Origin: Flavobacteriaceae bacterium PRS1
GTDB taxonomy: Bacteria > Bacteroidota > Bacteroidia > Flavobacteriales > Flavobacteriaceae
Length of the DNA stretch: 64,000 nucleotides
Direction: 5' to 3'
NCBI GenBank assembly: GCA_003709165.1
Contig: RDRZ01000002.1
Span: 94,076 to 158,075 of the forward strand
The notes below the pieces were generated by a model. It was given only the letters and a program-made list of their open reading frames with translations. It did not search any database and was not told the DNA's origin. Each line of letters begins with the position of its first letter. Position 1 is the stretch's first letter. The position numbers and the translations under genes are program-made. This document shows positions 31,665 through 39,794 of the stretch, in pieces.

Positions 31665-32717
31665 ATAAAGACAATAAAAGGACCAGCTATATTTTTTGCA
31701 CAATTCATGGACTATATCCATCCATTTAATTCTTTAGATGGATTATGTAAATGGGCTAGCGATCTTGGTTATAAAGGCGTGCAGATTCCAACCACCGATC
31801 ATAGGTTAATCGATTTGGAAAAAGCCGCTGAGAGTCAAACCTATTGTGACGAATTAAAGGGAAAGATCAATAGTTATGGACTCGAAATAACTGAGCTTTC
31901 TACACACATACAAGGCCAATTAGTTGCAGTGCATCCGGCACATGATATCCTGTTTGATGCTTTTGCACCGCAACACCTTAAAGGAAATTACAAAGGCAGA
32001 ACTGAATGGGCGATTCAACAATTGAAGCATGCAGCAGTTGCAAGTCAAAGACTTAACTTAAAAGCTCATGCTACCTTTTCTGGGTCTTTACTTTGGCCTG
32101 CTGTTCATCCTTGGCCACAACAGCCAAAAGGACTAATAGAAATGGGGTTTAAAGAATTGGCAAATAGGTGATTACCTATATTGGATGCATTTAAAGAAAA
32201 CGGTGTTGCTGTTTGTTATGAAGTACATCCTGTTGAAGATATACATGACGGCGATACGTTTGAGCGTTTTTTAGCCGCTACTGGAAATCATAAGAGTGTT
32301 AATATTTTATATGACCCTTCACATTTTATATTACAACAGTTAGATTATATTCAGTATATCGACCATTATCATGAATTCATAAAAGCATTTCATGTAAAAG
32401 ATTCAGAGTTTAATCCGACAGGGAAAAAAGGAACTTTTGGAGGCTATAACAATTGGAAAGATCGTGCTGGGCGCTATCGGTCACTTGGAGATGGGCAAGT
32501 GGATTTTAAAACTATATTTTCTAAATTAACCGAGTATGGTTGTGATGTTTGGGCTGTATTAGAATGGGAATGTGTTATAAAAAGCCCAGAACAAGGAGCA
32601 AAAGAAGGGGCAGCATTTATTACTCGCCATATCATTGAGGCTACAGAGAAAACGTTCGATGATTTTGCAGGTGCAGATGTGGATGACGAACAACTTAAAA
32701 AAATACTGGGATTATAA
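31665..32717 (+). pseudogene. Broken sugar phosphate isomerase/epimerase (TIM barrel), cytoplasmic
   Basis: Second xylose isomerase-like TIM barrel of the locus, about 350 codons. The homologous start would be at 31665, where the codon is ATA instead of ATG (ATA AAG ACA ATA AAA, reading xKTIKGPAIFFAQF). The first real ATG, 31707, lies 14 codons inside. At 32169-32171, TGA interrupts KELANR and LPILDAFKENG, where relatives have Trp; TGG to TGA fits. Metal-site stretches remain readable: VCYEVHPVEDIHDGD, LYDPSHFILQ, AFHVKDSEFN and LEWEC. There is no signal peptide. It lies 7 bp after the broken Gfo/Idh gene. Confidence 0.85.
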
Positions 32718-32728
32718 TTAATTATAAA

Positions 32729-33479
32729 ATGAAAAAATTAATAGTATTAATGCTTATTACTGTTGCTTTTTCAACATGTAAACAAGTCCAAAAAGAACCT
32801 GAGGTAAAAGAAATTGAAGCTCAAGAGACTGAAGAAATAGAGGTGACTAATGATACAGAATGGATAGTATTATTTGGATGGTACGTCGTTCGATAATTGG
32901 CGTGGTTATGGTTTAGAAGAGATGCATTCTGGATGGATTCTCAAGAATGGCTCTATGGCTTTTACTCCAAGTGAAGTTGGAGGTGAAAATATCATAACTA
33001 AACAAAAATTCACAAATTTTGTATTATCCCTGGAATGGAAAATATCTGAAAGTGGTAATAGTGGAATTTTTTGGAGTGTTTATGAGGATGAAAAATTTAA
33101 AGAGGCTTATCAAACTGGACCTGAAATTCAAGTGTTAGATAATGCAAAGCATCCGGACGCAAAGGTTGCTTCTGGAACACATAAGGCTGGCTCGTTATAT
33201 GATATGATAGCATGTCCAGATGAGTTTATTAACCCAGCAGGAGAATGGAATTTATGTGTTTTAGAAATAAATCATAAAACAAACCAAGGAAAATTAAGCA
33301 TGAATGGTAATGAGGTAATGAATTTTCCTATTCATGGCGATGCATGGGATACTATGGTAACCAATTCAAAATTTTATGGTTGGGAAGGTTTCGGAAAACA
33401 CCAAACAGGTCATATTGGATTGCAAGATCATGGTGATAAGGTTTGGTATCGAAATATTAAGATTAAAGAACTTAAATAA
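32729..33479 (+). pseudogene. Broken DUF1080 (3-keto-disaccharide hydrolase family) lipoprotein, copy B
   Basis: The first 49 codons give a lipoprotein signal (MKKLIVLMLITVAFSTC) and a Glu-rich linker. The frame breaks at 32876-32877, where an extra G turns TTTGATGGTACG into TTTGGATGGTACG; removing it restores VLFDGTSFDNWRGYG. The jelly-roll domain then runs to 33479 with GNSGIFWSV, TGPEIQVLDN and the closing IGLQDHGDKVWYRNIKIKEL, all normal for the family. It lies 11 bp after the TIM-barrel gene. A single frameshift is the only lesion; an in-frame restart inside the domain would leave an unexported fragment. Confidence 0.88.
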
Positions 33480-33505
33480 AAACAGATGAAACCATTAATG
33501 TGCCA

Positions 33506-34615
33506 ATGAAAATCCGTATTGCAATTAGTGCTCTTTTTTTGTTATTAAATTGCCAAAATAATAAAGATACGGCAATAGAAAAAAATGATTCGTATTCATT
33601 CTTTGTAGGAACCTATACTAATACCGAGAGCCAAGGAATATACAAGTATACTCTTCAAAAAGATGGCATCTTGAAGCGTCTGGGTTTAGTGGCTAAATTA
33701 ACCGATCCTTCTTTTTTAACAATGAGTTCTGATAAGAAATTTTTGGTTGCCGTTAGTGAAATTGAACCTATAGGTGCTGTTGAATCTTTTTTAATTATTG
33801 GCGATAGCTTGAAGTTTGTAAGTCGAAGCTCATCTGGAGGGGCTCATCCTTGCTTTGTAACAACGAATAATAATGGCTTTGTATTAACTGCAAACTATAC
33901 TGGAGGAAATATCGGCTTGTTAAAACTAAATGAAAAAGGAGAATTGTCTGATTTACTGGATGTCCAGCAACATACTGGAAAAGGCACAACGGAAAGGCAA
34001 GAAGCACCACATGTGCATTCAACCTGGTTCCAGCCTGATGGTAATACTATAATTTCGGTTGACCTTGGGACGAATGAGCTTTGGTTCTCGCATTTAGATA
34101 TTCAATCACAAAAATTAATTCTTTCTGATGCGCAAACATTAAAAATGAGTGAAGGAGCTGGTCCACGGCATCTTACATTTCATCCAAATGGCAAATGGAT
34201 TTATGTATTGAATGAGCTAAATGCTACTGTAGTATTAGTCCAAAAAACTGAAAATGGTAAGTATATAAAAGGCTCCCCGGTTTCAACATTACCTCTAGGT
34301 TATACTGATGCCAATACCTGTGCAGATATACATATCTCTTCTGACGGAAATTTTGTATATGCGTCTAACCGAGGGCACAACTCAATTGCTATTTATAAGG
34401 TAAATGCTAATAACGGTTCTTTAACCCTTATTGATCACCAATCTACTTTAGGAAACGGGCCACGTAACTTTTCATTATCGCCAAATGATAACTATTTATT
34501 AGTCGCTAATCAACATACTAATAATATTGTGTCCTTTAAACGCGATAAAAATACTGGTCTTTTAACATCTATGGACCAAATTGAAGCGCCAACTCCGGTT
34601 TGTATTCTGTTTTAA
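33506..34615 (+). CDS. Lactonase family protein (YbhE/6-phosphogluconolactonase-like beta-propeller), lipoprotein
   Basis: About 369 residues. I take ATG 33506 as start because MKIRIAISALFLLLNC is then a compact lipoprotein signal; a GTG two codons upstream is less likely. The seven-bladed propeller family is shown by FFVGTYTNTESQGIY, EAPHVHSTWFQPDGN, GAGPRHLTFHPNGKWIYVLNE and GNGPRNFSLSPNDNYLLVANQ. The family hydrolyses sugar lactones, the product expected from oxidation at C1 of an aldose; export suggests a periplasmic lactone. It ends the six-gene operon and, with the first TIM-barrel gene, is one of its two intact members. Confidence 0.9.
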   Translation: MKIRIAISALFLLLNCQNNKDTAIEKNDSYSFFVGTYTNTESQGIYKYTLQKDGILKRLGLVAKLTDPSFLTMSSDKKFLVAVSEIEPIGAVESFLIIGDSLKFVSRSSSGGAHPCFVTTNNNGFVLTANYTGGNIGLLKLNEKGELSDLLDVQQHTGKGTTERQEAPHVHSTWFQPDGNTIISVDLGTNELWFSHLDIQSQKLILSDAQTLKMSEGAGPRHLTFHPNGKWIYVLNELNATVVLVQKTENGKYIKGSPVSTLPLGYTDANTCADIHISSDGNFVYASNRGHNSIAIYKVNANNGSLTLIDHQSTLGNGPRNFSLSPNDNYLLVANQHTNNIVSFKRDKNTGLLTSMDQIEAPTPVCILF

Positions 34616-34809
34616 TTACATTAATATTCAAAATTGAATAATCTAATCTTCTAGTCCGCAAAATACTGTTATTGATCATTAATTTAATGTTGTTTGCATA
34701 TATAATTATAAGCTTTCAATATTTATTATTACATTTATTAATCTAATAAGTTAATTTTTAATTCATATTAAATGTTTCAAATTGGTTTTAAAACAAATAA
34801 TTAGTTATT
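34616..34809. other. AT-rich spacer before nagB
   Basis: This 194-bp spacer holds no reading frame I can support. A short TATTCAA/TTGAATA dyad sits just after the lactonase stop, but its loop is too small for a confident terminator. The nagB promoter should lie here; no exact TAnnTTTG box was found. Confidence 0.3.
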
Positions 34810-36741
34810 ATGAAAGCAGCTAATAATTTAGATAAAAAAGACATCTCATATAGACCTGTAGGTAAGTTTGAAGAAACTCGATTCGAAAAAATTCACAATG
34901 TTATTTTCTATTCATCTTTAGAAGCTTCTATTTTAGTGGCTCAAGAAATTGCAACTCTTATCCGAACCAAACAAAGTTTAAATGAATCATGTGTATTAGG
35001 ATTGGCGACTGGTTCTTCCCCTATTAAAGTTTACGAAGAATTAGTTAGAATGCACAAAGAAGACGGTTTGAGCTTTGCTAATGTTATTACTTTTAATCTT
35101 GACGAATACTATCAGATGGATCGAAGTAATATTCAAAGTTATTACTACTTCATGCATGAGCATTTATTTAATCATATTGATATTCTCTCTGAGAATATCA
35201 ATATTCCTGACGGTAAGATAGGCAGCGAAGATTTATACCAATATTGTATTGATTACGAAATTAAAATTATTACCGTAGGCGGTTTAGATTTTCAGCTTTT
35301 AGGGATCGGTAGAACTGGTCATATTGGGTTTAATGAACCAGGATCTCATTTAAATTCTGGAACAAGAAATATTACTTTAGATCATATTACCCGAGTTGAT
35401 GCCGCTCAATCATTTTTAGGGATTGATAATGTTCCTAGAAAAGCCATTACTATGGGAATTGGAACTGTGAGGAAAGCAAAAAGAATAGTTCTGTTAGCTT
35501 GGGGTCCTAATAAAGCTGAAATTATAAAAAAAACTATTGAAGGAGAAATAACGTCAACTGTTCCTGCTACTTATATACAAGATCATTCTAATACCACATT
35601 TGTGTTAGATAATGGAGCCTCGTCTGAACTAACCCGTGTAAAAACACCGTGGTTAGTTATGTCTTTTGTGTGGACAGAAACACTTAAATCAAAAGCTATC
35701 GTATGGCTTAGCGAACTGTTAAATAAACCTTTCTTAAAATTAACAGATATGGATTATAATAATAATGGCATGTCTGGTCTTTTAAGTGAAGAAGGTACTG
35801 CTTATGACTTAAACATAAAAATGTTTAATAAACTGCAGCATACAATAACTGGGTGGCCTGGTGGAAAACCAAATGCGGATGATACACATCGTCCCGAACG
35901 TGCAAAACCAGAAAAGAAACGTGTTATTATATTTAGCCCACATCCTGATGACGATGTCATTTCTATGGGAGGTACTTTTGATAGACTTGTAGAACAAGGG
36001 CATGATGTACACATTGCTTACCAAACTTCAGGAAACAATGCAGTTTCTGATGAAGAAGCTTTTAAATTTGCAGAAATCTCTAAATCTTTAAGTTCCAATT
36101 CTCAAGAATCAAATGAAATTATCGCTTTTCTAAATCAAAAAACTGAGAACGATATAGATTCCATAGAAGTTCGAAAATTAAAAGGATTAATAAGACGAGG
36201 TGAATCATTAGCCGCAACACGGTATTTAGGCTTAAATGATGAAAATGTACATTTCCTTGATTTACCATTTTACGAAACAGGAACGATTAAAAAATTCCAC
36301 CTCTCACAAGACGATTTAGATATCATGTGTAGTTTAATAGAGCATATAAAACCTCACCAAATTTATGCGGCTGGAGATCTGGCAGATCCCCATGGCACGC
36401 ATAAAATGTGTTTAGATGCCGTATTTTTGGCTTTAGAAGAACTAAAACCCAAAGCATTTATGAACGATTGTTGGGTATGGTTATATCGCGGGGCATGGCA
36501 CGAATGGGAATCTTACGAAATTGAAATGGCTGTTCCAATGAGTCCAGATCAAGTCCTTAAAAAAAGACATGCTATCTTCTATCATCAATCTCAAAAAGAT
36601 GGTGTGATGTTCCAAGGCGATGACTCCAGAGAATTTTGGGTAAGAGTTGAAGAAAGAAATAGATTGACTGCTAAAAAATATAATAATTTAGGTCTTGCAG
36701 ATTATGCCGCTATTGAAGCTTTTAAAAGATATTATTTTTAA
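34810..36741 (+). CDS. nagB: Glucosamine-6-phosphate deaminase fused to a PIG-L deacetylase domain
   Basis: A 643-residue two-domain cytoplasmic enzyme. Residues about 25-275 are the NagB domain, which converts glucosamine-6-P to fructose-6-P and ammonia: LGLATGSSPIKVYEEL, ITFNLDEYY (catalytic Asp), GIGRTGHIGFNEPG. Residues about 375-640 form a PIG-L/LmbE zinc deacetylase-like domain, with VIIFSPHPDDDVISMGG and AGDLADPHGTHKMCLDAV, the latter supplying the third metal ligand region. This fusion is common in Bacteroidota. It could couple N-deacetylation to deamination, but the role of the second domain is not established. Followed 24 bp later by a hexosaminidase, suggesting GlcNAc or chitin use. 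Intact. Confidence 0.94.
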   Translation: MKAANNLDKKDISYRPVGKFEETRFEKIHNVIFYSSLEASILVAQEIATLIRTKQSLNESCVLGLATGSSPIKVYEELVRMHKEDGLSFANVITFNLDEYYQMDRSNIQSYYYFMHEHLFNHIDILSENINIPDGKIGSEDLYQYCIDYEIKIITVGGLDFQLLGIGRTGHIGFNEPGSHLNSGTRNITLDHITRVDAAQSFLGIDNVPRKAITMGIGTVRKAKRIVLLAWGPNKAEIIKKTIEGEITSTVPATYIQDHSNTTFVLDNGASSELTRVKTPWLVMSFVWTETLKSKAIVWLSELLNKPFLKLTDMDYNNNGMSGLLSEEGTAYDLNIKMFNKLQHTITGWPGGKPNADDTHRPERAKPEKKRVIIFSPHPDDDVISMGGTFDRLVEQGHDVHIAYQTSGNNAVSDEEAFKFAEISKSLSSNSQESNEIIAFLNQKTENDIDSIEVRKLKGLIRRGESLAATRYLGLNDENVHFLDLPFYETGTIKKFHLSQDDLDIMCSLIEHIKPHQIYAAGDLADPHGTHKMCLDAVFLALEELKPKAFMNDCWVWLYRGAWHEWESYEIEMAVPMSPDQVLKKRHAIFYHQSQKDGVMFQGDDSREFWVRVEERNRLTAKKYNNLGLADYAAIEAFKRYYF

Positions 36742-36765
36742 AAATTAACAACTAATCAAAACATT

Positions 36766-38637
36766 ATGCACACTAGGTTTTTTACTTTATTATTTTTCAT
36801 ATTTTTTCAATTATCTGCAATTTTTGCTCAACATAATATCATTCCTATCCCAGTAAGTTATACAGCAACTAATGAAGTTTTCATATTTGACAATCAATTA
36901 TCTTATGATCTTAAAACAAATGATAGTCAAACCAAACAGTATGTTGAGCAATTTCAAAATTTTCTTTTAGGAAAAGGAATATCATTTGCAGATAAACCAA
37001 CTGATAAATCAATTCAAATTTCTCTTTATAAAAATTTCAATTCAGAACTAGGAGATGAAGGTTATACGCTAGAAATTAATAAAAAAAGTATCAATCTGTC
37101 TGCAAATAAAGCCGCTGGTATTTTTAATGGATTTCAAACATTAAAACAGTTATTCCCAATCACAACTAAAAACAACTCAACAAAAATTGCAGGTTGCATT
37201 ATTAAAGATTATCCACGCTTCAAATGGAGAGGGCTAATGTTAGACGTAAGTCGTCATTTCTTTACTGTTGATGAAGTTAAGGCTTATATTAATAAAATGG
37301 CAGAGTACAAGTTAAATGTGTTTCATTGGCATTTAACTGATGATCAAGGATGGCGAATCGAAATTAAATCTTTACCAAAGTTAACCGAAATTGGAGCTTG
37401 GAGAGTTGAAAGATATGGGCGTTTTGGCAAAACCAGAATAGAACCTAACCCTAATGAAAAAGCTACTTATGGAGGTTTTTATACACAAGAGCAAATAAAG
37501 GATATTGTTAACTATGCAAGTAAAAAAAATATAACAATAGTTCCAGAGATTGATATTCCTGGCCATAGTATGGCAGCATTAGCAGCTTACCCAGAACTTT
37601 CAGTTAAAAAAGAATCAAAATATGTCGTACCCGGAACCAACTTTGCTGAATGGTATGGTAATGGAAAATTTAAAATGCTTATAGAAAACACCTTAAATCC
37701 TACCGACGAAAAAGTATATGAATTTGTAGATAAAGTTTTTACAGAAGTAGCACAATTATTTCCTGGTGAATATATTCATATGGGTGGAGATGAAGCTTAT
37801 CATGGATATTGGGAAGAAAACGAAACGGTTCAAAATTTTATGATAAAAAACAATTTAAAAGACACCCATGAATTACAAAGTTATTTTGTAAAAAGAGTAG
37901 AGAAAATTATTAGTAGTAAAGGGAAAAAAATGATAGGTTGGGACGAAATTTTAGAAGGTGGGTTGGCTGATGGTGCAACTGTAATGAGTTGGAGAGGAAT
38001 GAAGGGAGGTATTGCGGCTGTAAAAATGGAGCATGAAGTAGTGATGTCTCCTACTACATTTGCCTATTTAGATTACTCTCAAGGAGATCATACTGTTGAA
38101 AATAAGATATATGCCGATTTAAGCCTTGAAAAAAGTTACACATTTGAGCCTGTTCCAGAAGGAGTAGATCCAAAATACATTTTAGGAGGACAAGGAAACC
38201 TATGGACAGAAGTAGTTCCTAATTTACCTTATGCCTTTTATATGACTTATCCACGAGCATTCGCTCTTTCAGAAACATTATGGAGTCCTAAAGAAAAGAA
38301 AAACTGGGATAGTTTTATCGATAGAACTGAGCATCATTTCAAAAGATTTGATGCTACTAAAACTAATATTAGTAAAGCAGTTTATGATCCAATTGTTCAT
38401 GTATATATAGAAAATGATACTTTAATGTGTGAATTGAAAAATTCAATTCTAAATTCAGAAATTTATTATACTATTGATAATACATATCCTGTTCAATTTG
38501 GCTTTAAATATGAGGGATCTTTTGAAATACCAGAAGGTAATCTTAGCCTGAGAACACAAACCTTTAGAAATAACAAACCAATTAGCCGACAATTGCAAAT
38601 TCATAGAACTGAATTAATAAAAAGGGTACAAAAGTAA
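36766..38637 (+). CDS. Beta-N-acetylhexosaminidase, GH20
   Basis: A secreted glycosidase of 623 residues that removes terminal beta-linked GlcNAc/GalNAc. The signal peptide is MHTRFFTLLFFIFFQLSAIFA. A GH20b-like N-terminal domain follows, then the catalytic barrel from YPRFKWRGLMLDVSRHFF, with NVFHWHLTDDQGWRIEI, PEIDIPGHSMAAL and the catalytic Asp-Glu pair in YIHMGGDEAYHGYW. A C-terminal beta-domain (SEIYYTIDNTYP, as in chitobiase_C) ends the protein. Downstream of nagB by 24 bp; together they make a GlcNAc-liberating and -catabolising pair. Intact. Confidence 0.95.
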   Translation: MHTRFFTLLFFIFFQLSAIFAQHNIIPIPVSYTATNEVFIFDNQLSYDLKTNDSQTKQYVEQFQNFLLGKGISFADKPTDKSIQISLYKNFNSELGDEGYTLEINKKSINLSANKAAGIFNGFQTLKQLFPITTKNNSTKIAGCIIKDYPRFKWRGLMLDVSRHFFTVDEVKAYINKMAEYKLNVFHWHLTDDQGWRIEIKSLPKLTEIGAWRVERYGRFGKTRIEPNPNEKATYGGFYTQEQIKDIVNYASKKNITIVPEIDIPGHSMAALAAYPELSVKKESKYVVPGTNFAEWYGNGKFKMLIENTLNPTDEKVYEFVDKVFTEVAQLFPGEYIHMGGDEAYHGYWEENETVQNFMIKNNLKDTHELQSYFVKRVEKIISSKGKKMIGWDEILEGGLADGATVMSWRGMKGGIAAVKMEHEVVMSPTTFAYLDYSQGDHTVENKIYADLSLEKSYTFEPVPEGVDPKYILGGQGNLWTEVVPNLPYAFYMTYPRAFALSETLWSPKEKKNWDSFIDRTEHHFKRFDATKTNISKAVYDPIVHVYIENDTLMCELKNSILNSEIYYTIDNTYPVQFGFKYEGSFEIPEGNLSLRTQTFRNNKPISRQLQIHRTELIKRVQK

Positions 38638-38807
38638 CTTTATATTGACTGCTTTGTATAGTTTCTAAAAATGTAAGATTATCAACCTTTTTTTTACTAC
38701 ATGAAAAAATAATTGCTTTGAAAAGCGTGTATTTAAATGATTTTGTGGTAACTTTAAGTTTAAGAAGAATTAACAAAAATCTTTATAATAAGCAAAACAA
38801 CAAAAGG

Positions 38808-39350
38808 TTAATTCCAATCCCAAACAAGTAAAGCCCAATCCTGTTGGCTCGAATTATAGGAATATAATAGTTTAAAGCCCACCGTATAGTGCGCATTTAA
38901 TGACCTTGTGTTTTTCTCATCGACCTCAGTAATTATCATGTCGTATTTAGATGACATTTCTTGTTTCATAAAATCATACATTCCTCTAAAAACACCACGT
39001 TTTCTAAACGCTTTGTCAACGCAAATTTGTCCCATTACTAAATAGGTTTTGTTCTTGTTTAAGCACTTATCTATTTGTTGAAACATTGGTTTTAAAACTT
39101 CAATGTTTTCTTTAAATTCTTTTAACATACAAAGTGCATAGCCTATAACTTTACTGCCACTCTTGGCGATGATATGAGCACATTTACCATTCATTGCCTT
39201 TAAAATTTCAAAGTCATGATGAACCGTTACAAAGCCTTCAGATTTGCTTTCATCTTCGGAAATTGAAGTGCGAATATTAATCTTTTGAAGCTCAATAATT
39301 TGGTCTAACTCCTCATTTGAATCTACTCTTTTGTATATAATGTCTTGCAA
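38808..39350 (-). CDS. GNAT-family N-acetyltransferase
   Basis: 180 residues with the acetyl-CoA-binding pattern of GNAT enzymes: VIGYALCMLKEF (strand 4), then MGQICVDKAFRKRGVFRGMYDFM, in which the R/Q-x-x-G-x-G/A loop is RKRGVF. The C-terminal part is TRSLNAHYTVGFKLLYSY. Substrate unknown. It lies 3 bp downstream of the broken umuD on the same strand and may be co-transcribed with umuCD-type genes by read-through; a functional link is not evident. Intact. Confidence 0.85.
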   Translation of the reverse strand: MQDIIYKRVDSNEELDQIIELQKINIRTSISEDESKSEGFVTVHHDFEILKAMNGKCAHIIAKSGSKVIGYALCMLKEFKENIEVLKPMFQQIDKCLNKNKTYLVMGQICVDKAFRKRGVFRGMYDFMKQEMSSKYDMIITEVDEKNTRSLNAHYTVGFKLLYSYNSSQQDWALLVWDWN

Positions 39351-39353
39351 AGA

Positions 39354-39794
39354 TTATACTTTTTTTATCACACTAGTAACAATTCCCCAAATCACAAAAT
39401 CGTTTTCTTCTGTGATTTTTATAATTGGATAATCCGGATTTTCAGGCTGTAACCAAACACCATACTTATCAACTTTTAAACGTTTTACTGTAAATTCGCC
39501 ATCTAAAAAACAGACCGCAATTCTATTGTGTGCTGGTTCTAAACTTCTATCGATTACCAAAAGGTCGTTGTCATCAAGCCCTGCGCCAATCATAGATTAT
39601 CCGCTAACTCGTGCAAAAAATGTAGACAGTTTATTCTTTACAAGAACTTCGTCTAATGACAAACGTTCTTGTTTAAAATCTTCGGCAGGTGATGGAAATC
39701 CAGCTGAAATTCCTGTATTAAAAAATAATGCTCTAGTGTCATCAAATATTTCTGGAGTAAAAAAAGTTAGATTTTTAGTGTTTTTTGTTAGCAT
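39354..39794 (-). pseudogene. umuD: Translesion subunit UmuD interrupted at the catalytic motif
   Basis: UmuD is cleaved after RecA activation and joins UmuC to form DNA polymerase V. The N-terminal portion has the cleavage-site region NTGISAGFPSPAEDF (Ala-Gly bond), then RLSLDEVLVKNKLSTFFARVSG. TAA at 39597-39599 follows, directly before SMIGAGLDDNDLLVIDRS, whose first Ser is the catalytic Ser; GAA to TAA (VSGESM) would explain it. The C-terminal part, with the catalytic Lys region NRIAVCFLDGEFTVKRL, continues to 39354. umuC starts 7 bp inside the other direction of this operon (gene overlap). A reinitiated fragment would lack the Ser. Confidence 0.88.

Noticed and set aside
29418..32171. 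Two in-frame TGA codons in one operon, read as recoding of TGA to Gly or Trp
   Set aside because: TGA ends gmk normally in this window, the two sites would need different amino acids (Gly and Trp), and TAA/TAG stops and frameshifts break neighbouring genes too. Ordinary nonsense mutation is simpler.
32876..32877. Programmed ribosomal frameshift in DUF1080 copy B
   Set aside because: No slippery heptamer or downstream structure, and relatives are single-frame; neighbours in the operon are broken in unrelated ways.
33485..33508. Seven-codon frame ATG AAA CCA TTA ATG TGC CAA TGA before the lactonase
   Set aside because: Too short to support as a gene or leader; it overlaps the lactonase start by chance as far as can be seen.
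21940..34615. Recent horizontal island or mobile element carrying the sugar locus
   Set aside because: No integrase, transposase, tRNA junction or flanking direct repeat was seen, and base use looks like the rest of the window.
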